From: Apostichopus parvimensis | Lineage: Eukaryota > Echinodermata > Holothuroidea > Aspidochirotida > Stichopodidae | Length of the DNA: 29,445 bases | Assembly: GCA_000934455.1 (NCBI GenBank) | Contig: KN884368.1 | Span: forward strand, 24,330 to 53,774 | Reading direction: 5' to 3' | Shown here: positions 23,901-29,445 of the stretch, in pieces | Layout of the letters: the number at the start of each line of letters is the position of its first letter | Numbering within the stretch: the stretch's first letter is position 1 | The notes under the pieces: model-generated | What the model was told of the DNA's origin: nothing | The model's input: the letters and a program-made list of their open reading frames with translations, nothing else | Databases searched by the model: none | Translations under genes and position numbers: made by a program

Positions 23901-26900
23901 AATTATCGATTCAATTAAAATTAAAGACAATACTACAGTAATGGATGTTCAGTGTTATATTACATACAGTATACTGCATGGCACAGTCAAATATTTAAGC
24001 TCCATTTCTTTGTTAATTTTTTCTATAATCTAAACTTTACTAATTTAACAGATCCAAGAATTGAAGGGAAAGACCAAGTATTTAAACTGTAAACATGTAT
24101 GTTTTATTAGTCCACCAAACTTGCATCAAGAATGATTAAATTAAAGAAAATACATTAAGTACACCGGATTTCCCCTTTAAAAAAAAAGTTTCTAGAATGC
24201 TTTCACTATCTACTGTACAATAGGTACTTTGAGACTTTTAACCAGGGGAACACCAGAAGTGGTGTTGATGGCAACCAGAGAATTTAGTAGATGCCGATAT
24301 GAGTACAGAGTCCAGTGCTAGAGAAAACACTGCAAGACACTTATGTGTGGTTGAATGTTAGGAACGGTAGGTGATCGATAGGGACCTGGCGTGTACAGTG
24401 TCGTAAAGATAATCCATAATAGATAGCAGTTAAGAAGCAGCTTTTTGAGTAGATTTTGATCAATTTTTGATGCTGTTTCATACTGCAATTCTAGCAAAAT
24501 TGCATGCATTTCATTAGCTGGACTAGCCAACTTTCAATTCAAATAATTAAATACCAGAGAAAAAAAAAGCAAATTTGTATATTCACTTGTATGTGATTAA
24601 AGATCAACAGTATTGCATCCAAATTTTAGCATGCTGAAAATTGCTAATAAAGTTTTCAAAAGGACTTTCCTAGAGTTTATACCTAACCTAATTATTCCCA
24701 GACTTTGAGGAGTACTGAGTGAGACATGTAAATGTCACAGTGAGGCAAGAATGCTTTGAGGTTGGTAGTAGGATGCCTGTTGAAATCCTAGTAGTGCCAG
24801 TGGCCATTATTTGACTTTCTAGCATAATTGGGGGGCTATACTACTGCTACTAATATGAAATGTATCTGGTCAACAAATTGTACAGAGGAGAATCTAGCTC
24901 ATGAAATAATTAATTGCTCATTAACCTTCAACCAATGGCCTTGTTTGACCAATTTATTATCTTGACTAAGTAATACTCCATGCAGTTTTGGTAAACTTGA
25001 TGACTAAATGCAAAAACAAAAAAAACCGTAAGAAAGATTACTATTTAATAGGTTGTTGCTTTTATGAATTTCTTTATGCCCCTCTACTGTTTTATAATTT
25101 AGGTTTTCCCATCCAGGTCAAAGTGATTGTCTGATAACCATCAATTAGTATAGCCTGACAGTTTTAATCATCAAAGTTCTGCAAATTCTGGCAAATTCAA
25201 CGATACTGTACAGTAGATCTGGTAAAGCGAGAAGTCAGAAAAAACGTAATTCAAATGAAAGAAAGATCATCACCACAGTAGGTCTATACTTCACAAGTGA
25301 ATAGTAGGTTTGGAAGGGGGAGGGTGATGGAGATGACTAGGAGGGGGGTCAAGGGGAGGGGGTAGGCAGTGCTAAATTGTATTACCAGTTACTGTATAAG
25401 GCTTGGGTGGATGGGAAGGTGCAATAGTAGTGTCAAGACAGGTAAGAGAGGAGGGCAGTAAATTCAACGATACTGAAGGTCCGGTTAGGTGAGAACATGT
25501 TCTAAGGAACAAAACATGACATTCTCAGCATACTGTACTGTATCTGAGTTAACAGAGGAACAGATTGAGTCCTAACTCCAAATTCAAATACTTAGGCCAT
25601 ACGTTATTTACCTTTCTTTCTTACAATAAAACTACGACAGAGAAAATAAAAATATACAATCCAACAAAAACAGACTAGTGCAAAACAAGCATCACTTGTT
25701 GTGTACTGAATCTCCCTCCCTCGCCCCTCCCCGAAATAAAAGAAGGAAAAAAGGACTGCCTTGCTCGATTTATGCCAAGTGCTATAACAACCTTTGAATC
25801 ACTTGTAGGTTCTCTCTGAAATACCACAAGAAACAATTTTTTCAAACCATCAGAAAATTTTCTATCAGAGTCTCTTGTAATGATCTTATTCACTGTGGCC
25901 ATTTTAGCATAGCTAGCAGCTTTAATGTGATAGAGTCCCCTTTGGAGGCTTAACAAACTCAAAACATACTTGAAAAGAAAGAAGAAATGTGGTGCTCGTG
26001 AAGGCATACAGTATTACATGACATGACAGACCACCACTATGAAGTAATGCATTGATAGGCTCAAGTGTGTGTGTGTGTGTGTCATACTGTAAGAAACAAT
26101 CGTGTACAATACACCATGGGCTCTCAGTTGATACCTTTCCAACAAAAATAAATATCTCTTAAACACCAACCATGTACCCATATTTTTACAATACAAGCAA
26201 TGAGTCTGATTATGCAAACAAAGTAGAAACACTTCACAAGATGTTGAGCAATCACAACAGCCATGCTGTAGTGAACCAAACAGCCACTTGACATGCATAC
26301 ACACCTATTAAATAATATAACCTCGTCAAAATCATAGTTTTATTGAGAAAACAGCACACAGCACACAGTCCCTAATTCATTGCACTGAGAAAATGCAGAA
26401 CGTGACTTTTGGCTCTTTCCACAAGGAAAAGCTGAAACCAAGCTAGAAGGTTACCATGGTAACTTTCACCAGAAGCATGACTAGTAGGAACTTCAACCAA
26501 TTAAGTAGTTACTTGCATGATAGCAGCCTTCTGTGACATACCAACCATACTAAATTAATCCATGGATACACAATGTCATGTCTACAAGAAATGCTTTCTA
26601 GTTACGTTCTTTGTTCCCTTAGTTAACAGAAGTTTGGACTGTGAACATTATTACCAATCACATGTATAACACAATGTACAGTATTATAACAGTATTACAG
26701 ACAAACTTCAATCAGGTTTTTATTATCCCTGCAGATGTAAACAAAAGAAATCAGACTGTAGACTTACAGTGGGTGTTGTTGAAGTGATGTGAAATAATCT
26801 TGACTTTCTTAATACACTTAACTATTAAGATCTACAGCTGTTTAGAACATTTCATCGATAGAAATTCTTTCTTTCCGAAATCTACCATTGACATGATTGT

Positions 26901-27261
26901 GAATTTATACCTCATAGAGTTTGAAAATATAAAGGTCTTTATCCCTACCATAGATTACCTTACTCACTGAACCTTCCCCACCCCCCCACCATTCTCCTAC
27001 ATGCTATCACACCCACTTCCACCAAACCACCTCCCTGCTCTATCATTATCCTTTCCCACCCACCTTCCCCACTACAGAACTCTTCCCAACCCACCCTTGA
27101 ACTTTTACTATCTACAGTAAATATTCTATCCAAGTTGGTAACTTTTAACACTACATTAAACGCCATATCTCCCACCCAATGACTAAGTTACTCAGATGCT
27201 AATCTCTTAGACTTACCTCTGCATCTTGGTTGATGAGACTTCCTCATCCCCATCATCAGGC
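8653..27261 (-). CDS. ARNT: ARNT-type bHLH-PAS transcription factor gene (14 coding exons, 5' end missing)
   Basis: Joining the exons listed below gives 711 residues plus stop (counted from the first complete codon in the window), with every splice phase compatible. Seen: acidic segment (residues 1-28), bHLH (about 29-80) with [18 protein letters not shown] (about 100-260) with [14 protein letters not shown] and [20 protein letters not shown] (about 300-395) with [10 protein letters not shown] and HPEDQ, then a Ser/Pro/Gln-rich tail ending QQFSE. Known of the family: ARNT is the obligate nuclear dimer partner of class I bHLH-PAS proteins (AhR, HIF-alpha, SIM, NPAS) and binds the GTG half-site of XRE, HRE and CME elements. 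The near-identity of the bHLH and linker to vertebrate ARNT argues against BMAL/Cycle. ARNT versus ARNT2 cannot be separated and probably predates that vertebrate split. The start codon is not in view. The last two exons are present twice around an assembly gap; the proximal set (11073-11392, 11950-12094) is the one reached first by transcription. Confidence 0.95.
9065..9140 (-). repeat. tRNA-derived SINE relic in last ARNT intron (repeated at 11485-11560)
   Basis: The minus strand reads cactcagtagatagtgtgca (A-box-like) then cactgtttgaatctc (B-box-like) with tRNA-like spacing. Degenerate, in the intron between exons w13 and w14. Present in both assembled copies. Confidence 0.4.
9530..9674 (-). 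CDS. Second assembled copy of ARNT exon w13
   Basis: Identical in sequence and splice sites to 11950-12094, offset by exactly 2420. It lies in the repeat block that ends at the N gap, so I read it as the same exon assembled twice (other haplotype or contig overlap) and not as an extra exon. If the duplication were real, transcription would reach the stop in 11073-11392 first. Confidence 0.85.
10349..10398. other. 50-N scaffold gap
   Basis: Exactly 50 undetermined bases, a round number typical of a placeholder of unknown true size. The same 2370-base sequence abuts it on both sides, which suggests the two contigs overlap here and that the true gap is negative. Confidence 0.98.
11073..11392 (-). 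CDS. ARNT: ARNT terminal coding exon w14 (proximal copy)
   Basis: A 320-nt exon carrying the stop (TGA). It starts [12 protein letters not shown] and has an eight-residue polyglutamine tract followed by AQQQWQPQ. It then has [15 protein letters not shown] and ends [12 protein letters not shown]. The last three residues and the Phe/Met spacing match the conserved C terminus of vertebrate ARNT. The acceptor is ttatacag|G. This copy differs from 8653-8972 by one silent Ala codon change (position 11178). Confidence 0.9.
11950..12094 (-). CDS. ARNT: ARNT exon w13 (copy proximal to exon w12)
   Basis: A 145-nt exon encoding [20 protein letters not shown], then [17 protein letters not shown], then [11 protein letters not shown]. 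The acceptor is atcaacag|G and the donor is CAAG|gtgaga. It enters in phase 0 from exon w12 and leaves after one base of a Gly codon completed by the last exon. It is identical to the second copy at 9530-9674. Confidence 0.88.
12906..13371 (-). CDS. ARNT: ARNT exon w12: Ser/Pro/Gln-rich tail, first part
   Basis: A 466-nt exon encoding 155 residues with no folded domain. It begins [16 protein letters not shown], contains [11 protein letters not shown] and is rich in Ser, Gly, Pro and Gln. The acceptor is attttgcag|A and the donor is AAG|gtacgt, a near-perfect 5' splice site. It was assigned by continuous reading frame and matching phases, because the ARNT tail is poorly conserved. It is the largest coding exon in the window. 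Confidence 0.88.
13887..14037 (-). CDS. ARNT: ARNT exon w11: PAS-B C-terminal half
   Basis: A 151-nt exon encoding [15 protein letters not shown], then [20 protein letters not shown], then [15 protein letters not shown]. These are the last PAS-B strands. The acceptor is attctacag|T and the donor is CCAA|gtaagt. Vertebrates have CTNTNVK where this protein has CMSTAAK at the domain edge, so the final strand is slightly diverged. Confidence 0.95.
14038..15204 (-). other. ARNT intron between exons w10 and w11
   Basis: A 1.17-kb intron with a G-run cluster at 14274-14292 and a minisatellite at 14824-15046; otherwise plain AT-rich sequence. Confidence 0.85.
14824..15046. repeat. 35-bp minisatellite in ARNT intron
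   Basis: Alternating submodules of about 17-18 bp: gaagtttgcaactgttgt and gaaggtgctgcctgcat. Roughly six to seven degenerate units, with one eroded block (14879-14910). Both strands stay open for 60-70 codons because the unit lacks stops; these frames are repeat artefacts, not genes. Confidence 0.9.
15205..15311 (-). CDS. ARNT: ARNT exon w10: PAS-B core
   Basis: A 107-nt exon encoding [15 protein letters not shown], then [20 protein letters not shown]. The [10 protein letters not shown] and YHPEDQ motifs are hallmarks of ARNT PAS-B, which pairs with the HIF-alpha PAS-B and recruits coiled-coil coactivators in vertebrates. The acceptor is aattgacag|A and the donor is CAAG|gtgaga. Confidence 0.95.
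15886..15976. mobile_element. Foldback (MITE-like) element with 12-bp flanking repeats
   Basis: Arms 15892-15913 and 15949-15970 are perfect 22-bp reverse complements (…ggagtttaacccct / aggggttaaactcc…). They extend to 28 positions with one mismatch. The 35-base centre holds a second perfect hairpin, gacctc-gcaa-gaggtc (15918-15933), with a GNRA-type loop. The direct repeat tgacaaattagt flanks it at 15876-15887 and 15973-15984, as a target-site duplication would. It lies in the intron between exons w9 and w10. No coding capacity, so any transposition would need a protein from elsewhere. Confidence 0.75.
16176..16362 (-). CDS. ARNT: ARNT exon w9: PAS-A/PAS-B linker and PAS-B start
   Basis: A 187-nt exon. 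It encodes a species-variable acidic linker ([18 protein letters not shown]), then [15 protein letters not shown], then [17 protein letters not shown], the start of PAS-B. The acceptor is ttgtttag|G and the donor is CAAAG|gtttgt. Its 5' part lies within a tandem repeat whose decayed copies sit in the upstream intron (16383-16720), so acceptor choice here deserves transcript evidence. The frame fits both neighbours only with the acceptor given. Confidence 0.92.
16263..16720 (-). repeat. Tandem repeat overlapping ARNT exon w9 5' end (decayed exon copies)
   Basis: Units start at 16263, 16383, 16507 and 16662 (last one partial). Unit 1 contains the real first ~100 nt of exon w9, its acceptor and about 20 nt of intron. 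Units 2 and 3 carry the same exon piece (minus strand cagaagcagattcagatggt, preceded by catggaccagg) and an acceptor-like tttag|G. Both are then broken by homopolymer runs (17 C at 16413-16429 and a C-rich run at 16546-16567) or a stop. No clear donor follows, so they look like pseudo-exons. Confidence 0.88.
17094..17291 (-). CDS. ARNT: ARNT exon w8: PAS-A C-terminal half
   Basis: A 198-nt exon running from [19 protein letters not shown] to [16 protein letters not shown]. It completes the PAS-A beta sheet (the HCTGYIKxWPP strand is a family landmark). The acceptor is tctctgtag|C and the donor is GCTG|gtaagt. The segment [11 protein letters not shown] between the two halves differs from vertebrates, as expected for a loop. 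Confidence 0.95.
17974..18003 (-). CDS. ARNT: ARNT exon w7: 30-nt microexon
   Basis: A 30-nt exon encoding the rest of a Thr codon, then GTVKKEGQQ, then one base of a Ser codon. The peptide is conserved in vertebrate ARNT, which supports its use despite its size. The acceptor is ctgttacag|C and the donor is CAGT|gtgagt. Boundary phases are such that skipping keeps the frame while removing ten residues from a PAS-A loop. Confidence 0.92.
18004..19122 (-). other. ARNT intron between exons w6 and w7
   Basis: A 1.1-kb intron; several open frames but none with recognisable protein features. Nothing else supported. Confidence 0.8.
19123..19240 (-). CDS. ARNT: ARNT exon w6: PAS-A middle, Asp-Asp helix
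   Basis: A 118-nt exon encoding [20 protein letters not shown] and then [19 protein letters not shown]. The [12 protein letters not shown] block is diagnostic of ARNT-class PAS-A. The acceptor is tatctgcag|G and the donor is AAGA|gtaagt. It ends after one base of a Thr codon that the 30-nt exon completes. Confidence 0.95.
19436..19528 (-). CDS. ARNT: ARNT exon w5: start of PAS-A core
   Basis: A 93-nt phase-0 exon encoding 31 residues, from [14 protein letters not shown] to TPVLHQSQ. This is the first strand and helix set of the PAS-A fold (…[14 protein letters not shown]… type). The acceptor follows a polypyrimidine run (tttttttcag|G) and the donor is CAG|gtcagt. Because it is an exact multiple of three with phase 0 on both sides, skipping would be in frame but would destroy PAS-A. 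Confidence 0.95.
19529..20708 (-). other. ARNT intron between exons w4 and w5
   Basis: A 1.2-kb intron containing the palindromic dispersed repeat at 20155-20325; otherwise nothing recognised. Confidence 0.8.
20155..20325. repeat. Dispersed palindromic repeat, copy 1
   Basis: Contains the inverted repeat gcatagca-ata-tgctatgc (20162-20180), then caaagatgtatagcagg, then tgctatgcaaaagtggacac. The same order of motifs, diverged, recurs at 27535-27705. Non-coding; probably an old non-autonomous transposon. Confidence 0.65.
20709..20788 (-). CDS. ARNT: ARNT exon w4: bHLH to PAS-A linker
   Basis: An 80-nt exon encoding [20 protein letters not shown] and the following KHLILE, almost identical to vertebrate ARNT. 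It joins helix 2 to the A-prime helix of PAS-A, which takes part in dimerisation. The acceptor is ctccttag|G and the donor is GAG|gtaagg. The last codon ends on the exon edge, so the next exon starts in phase 0. Confidence 0.95.
20789..21771 (-). other. ARNT intron between exons w3 and w4
   Basis: A 1-kb intron containing a dimeric tRNA-like SINE (21250-21392). No other feature recognised. Confidence 0.8.
21250..21392 (-). repeat. tRNA-derived SINE with two A-box heads
   Basis: Minus strand: ggatagctcagtggttaaag (21371-21390, A box) followed by a second unit tagttaagttggtagagc (A box, 21297-21314). The second is followed by ggttcaaaac (B box, 21270-21279) with tRNA-like spacing. The second unit resembles a degenerate tRNA but has no sound acceptor stem, so it is a SINE and not a tRNA gene. 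Confidence 0.65.
21772..21929 (-). CDS. ARNT: ARNT exon w3: basic helix-loop-helix DNA-binding domain
   Basis: A 158-nt exon encoding the whole bHLH. The basic region [14 protein letters not shown] carries the His, Glu and Arg (residues 31, 35 and 39 of the visible protein) that in the family contact the E-box GTG half-site. Helix 1 is [14 protein letters not shown], the loop is [10 protein letters not shown] and helix 2 is [14 protein letters not shown]. The acceptor is ccatcag|A and the donor is AGAG|gttagc, a non-consensus +3/+4. No loss of DNA-contact residues is seen. Confidence 0.96.
21930..23841 (-). other. ARNT intron between exons w2 and w3
   Basis: A 1.9-kb AT-rich intron. An A/T-only low-complexity stretch lies at 21998-22045. 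A short inverted repeat gtgtcctgtgt / acacaggacac is found near 22923 and 22990. No genes seen. Confidence 0.8.
23842..23880 (-). CDS. ARNT: ARNT exon w2: 13-residue cassette, CK2-like site
   Basis: This 39-nt exon encodes [12 protein letters not shown] plus split Arg codons at each edge. It has a T-rich acceptor (tgtcacag|G) and a weak donor (AG|gttgga). It corresponds to the vertebrate ARNT segment just before the bHLH that is alternatively spliced there. Flanking phases match, so skipping it would keep the frame (MQ-R-ENHSE). Ser-Asp-Glu-Asp fits a casein kinase 2 site. It sits alone between introns of about 1.9 and 3.3 kb. Confidence 0.88.
25221..25269 (-). repeat. Truncated SINE tail
   Basis: ggtaaagcgagaagtc, then A-rich, then attcaaatgaaagaaagat; closely matches 27382-27430, the tail of the SINE there. 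The tRNA-like head is absent, so this copy is truncated or decayed. Confidence 0.65.
26064..26082. repeat. (GT)n microsatellite
   Basis: About nine GT dinucleotides in an intron. Confidence 0.9.
27217..27261 (-). CDS. ARNT: ARNT exon w1: acidic N-terminal segment
   Basis: This 45-nt exon is the most 5' coding exon I can identify. It reads [14 protein letters not shown], preceded by one base that completes an upstream codon. The acceptor is ctcctcag|G and the donor is a strong AG|gtaagt. It matches the acidic stretch after the nuclear-localisation region in vertebrate ARNT. It enters after two codon bases and leaves after two, the same frame class as the next exon. Upstream exons are not recognisable in 27262-29445. 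Confidence 0.85.
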
Positions 27262-27381
27262 CTGAGGAGAGGGGAAAAAAATGGATTAGGATCCTAGCAT
27301 ATTGTAATGGATAAATGACTAGAAAGTTAGTCTAAGTTGCCGATTTCACTTTGTCCATTGCCTTTGCAGGAAATGATTTAT

Positions 27382-27506
27382 TGGTAAAGCGAGAAGTCCA
27401 AAAATATGTGATTCAAACGAAAGAAAGATACATTAATCTTGGGGTGACTCGAACTCGGGACCTTATGATTGAAAGGCACAGGCGTTAACCACTGAGTTAA
27501 CTCTCC
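27382..27506 (-). repeat. tRNA-derived SINE
   Basis: Minus strand: ttaactcagtggttaacgcc (A box, 27481-27500) and gagttcgagtc (B box, 27446-27456). An A/T-rich body follows, ending gacttctcgctttacc. The best preserved SINE in the window; its tail is shared with 25221-25269, which supports a family. Confidence 0.75.
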
Positions 27507-27534
27507 TAATTTTTAAATTTTTTTTTATTCATCT

Positions 27535-27705
27535 GGTATCACATAGCAAAATGCTATGCATAACAGGCAAATTGCTATAAACTAGTGCAAAGATGTATAT
27601 CAGTTTTTGAACATACATAGCACATGTAGGTACCATAGTATTTTGTAAGGGAACGTTCATTGCTATACAAAATTTGATCACTCAATTATTCCCTGCTTGT
27701 ATCTT
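27535..27705. repeat. Dispersed palindromic repeat, copy 2
   Basis: catagca-aaa-tgctatg, then caaagatgtatatcag, then tgctatacaaaatttgatca and attattccctgc, in the same order and orientation as 20155-20325 but diverged. Confidence 0.65.
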
Positions 27706-27929
27706 AATTTTCATCAATGACTGTACCAACTTGGAATTTACAGTGCAACCATCAACTGGTTGAAACAGTCAATGAGAAAAGTAGCATGTTCATACTTAGT
27801 TCATTCATGATATCAAAGCTGTAAGTTTTATCATTAATTACCAGGTCTCAAAGGTAGCTAACACTGTATTATTTGCAGAGACACTAATATATTTTTGGAA
27901 AGTAAGGATGTTAATAACTAACAAAAAAA

Positions 27930-28625
27930 CTGTTTGCGATGAAGTTAATATTTTCCTGCAAATGGTTTAGTGCAAATAAGCTCTCACTAAATATTGATAA
28001 GTCGAGTAATATATTCTTTAATACACATCTTAAGTATAACTTGGATCATCAGATTACAATGTGCGGTAAGTGCATTACTAGGGTTGATACAGTACTTTAT
28101 CATTTTCAGGTGTGTATATTGATTCAAAACTAAACTGGTGTGATCATATCTCAAAACTCTCTAAAATAATAGCTCAAACGATCATGTCATTTCTAAGTTA
28201 AAACATTTTGTACCACAGTGTATTCTAAGAACATTGTATCAAACTTTAATTGTCCCTAACATTTCATACTGTGCTATAATCTGTGGCGGCACTAGAAAAT
28301 CCAATTTGACCCCAATTGTTTATATTACAAACATGTAATAACAGAGCTATTCATCGTATTGCTAATGTGGCATCTCGTGATCATACTACAGTAGTGTCTT
28401 ATTTTGCAATTTAAATCTATGAAAACTTGATGATCTTATTAATATAAACAATGAATGCTTTGTTCACGCATCTTTAAAAACAACCTACCCCGATGCATTT
28501 AAATTAAAGATTTTTCTCTACTAATAACATTATTCATACCTATGATACAAGACATGCTGATAACATTTCGCTGTTGTCCAGTTGGTACGAACTTTGGAAT
28601 GTTTAGCTTAAGATATTGTGCCATT
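27930..28625 (+). mobile_element. Decayed LINE (non-LTR) reverse-transcriptase C-terminal fragment
   Basis: Conceptual translation gives WFSANKLSLNIDKS, then in another frame GVYIDSKLNWCDHISKLSKI. Further on come VPNISYCAIICGG, NRAIHRIANVASRDHTT and YDTRHADNIS. This order (thumb-region WF-ANKLSLN, FLGVYID-type, YC-ICGG, TRH) is typical of CR1/Jockey-group LINEs. At least two frameshifts and several stops show it is dead. Lies opposite to ARNT. The clade is uncertain and no endonuclease or 5' part is present. Confidence 0.75.
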
Positions 28626-29445
28626 TAGACTTGGAATACAATACCAACAAATATTAACTTGTTAAAGTCTGCTTCACTTTTTAAAAGAATGACAACTATA
28701 CAATGCATTGAACATTATTACTATTATATCTCTCATTGCACTGTTTGAGCTCATAAATGGTATTCATATTATGTAAATAAATAGCACCTCAGTTATCATA
28801 CAACAATCAATGCGGCATTTAAATTATTAAATAAATGTAGTGTAATTGTGAATAAAATTTAAATAAGTAAATGTAAATATTTCTGTTTCTTTTTGGTTGG
28901 GAGTGTTCTACTCTGCTTAACCAATTTAAGTTTCATAGAACACTTCCTTTTACACCTGATTTATCTAATTTGTTATATGTTATAATGTACATTGTATTTT
29001 TTACCTGTCAGTTGTGTAAAAAAAAAAAAAATGGAATTAATTTAAAAAAAAACAGAAAACAATATAGACTAGTTCTTGGCAGTGTCCAATTAATTTCATA
29101 CAAAATTAATGAATGCAAAACTGAGTATTTCGGACATTTACTACAGTAAATATCACAAAAAATGACTATGCTAATAGCACGAAATTAATTACTAACTTTA
29201 CAACAAAAGCATTACAAATGTTATAGCAAATTTACGCTATCTTGTCTAATTTTGGCTAAGGCCCTTTAGAACGCTTTTTCTGTGTCCTTTCTGGTTTCAA
29301 TCTTGAGACATGTTTCTAGCTGACAAGCATATCTTCTTAGCCTCATCACTACGTTTGTCATGACAATATTATGGCTAAAAGTATGAGATTCGCACAACTT
29401 TTCATTGCACAATATCTTTTCATGGCACAAACTTTCTGAGCTAGA

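Larger units (their letters stand above)
23881..27216 (-). other. ARNT intron between exons w1 and w2
   Basis: A 3.3-kb intron, the longest complete one here. It holds a SINE tail (25221-25269), a G-rich patch (25312-25365), a (GT)n run (26064-26082) and a C-rich patch (26975-27065). No other exon recognised. Confidence 0.8.
27262..29445 (-). other. Upstream ARNT intron or flank with retroelement debris
   Basis: No upstream ARNT exon found. It contains the SINE at 27382-27506, a dispersed repeat copy at 27535-27705 and a LINE fragment at 27930-28625. From 28625 to the end it is AT-rich with nothing recognised. Confidence 0.6.

Noticed and set aside
27939..28133. 64-residue intact plus-strand gene
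   Set aside because: It is one surviving frame of the decayed LINE; the homologous protein continues in other frames.

Overview
The window is a stretch of an animal nuclear genome. It is AT-rich and intron-rich, with canonical GT-AG splice sites, simple repeats and many decayed retroposons. The one gene I can support runs on the minus strand and fills about 8.6-27.3 kb. It encodes an ARNT (aryl hydrocarbon receptor nuclear translocator; Tango in flies) bHLH-PAS transcription factor. I place the organism as a marine deuterostome, probably an echinoderm and perhaps a sea cucumber. That rests on the strongly vertebrate-like ARNT sequence and an impression of recurrent TAGGCCTA-type motifs, so the taxon is inference.

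I rebuilt 14 coding exons by hand, from 27261 down to 8653. All phases join without a frameshift: 45, 39, 158, 80, 93, 118, 30, 198, 187, 107, 151, 466, 145 and 320 nt. Together they give 711 residues ending in a stop. Only the extreme N terminus (start codon and nuclear-localisation region) is missing; it should lie upstream, beyond 27.3 kb and probably outside the window. Domains in order are an acidic, CK2-like N-terminal segment, bHLH (one exon), PAS-A, PAS-B, a Ser/Pro/Gln-rich transactivation tail with a short polyglutamine tract, and the family's terminal Phe-Ser-Glu. ARNT is the general dimer partner of AhR, HIF-alpha, SIM and related proteins, and acts on DNA in the nucleus.

The last two exons appear twice (7979-10348 and 10399-12768), separated by exactly 50 N. 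Both copies end exactly at the gap, keep a constant 2420-base offset, and differ at only nine bases. This looks like two unmerged overlapping contig ends (probably two haplotypes), not a real duplication.

Region by region: 1-7.9 kb is non-coding sequence downstream of ARNT with a 107-bp tandem repeat, a G-quadruplex motif, a U2-snRNA-like retroposon head and SINE relics. 7.98-8.65 kb is the likely 3' UTR. 8.65-27.3 kb is the gene body; its introns hold a 35-bp minisatellite, an 85-bp perfect foldback element with 12-bp flanking repeats, tandem decayed copies of one exon's 5' end, tRNA-derived SINEs and a dispersed palindromic repeat. 27.3-29.4 kb is upstream intron or flank with a SINE, a second copy of that palindromic repeat and a decayed LINE reverse-transcriptase fragment. 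I found no prokaryotic features, CRISPR arrays, rRNA or intact tRNA genes.
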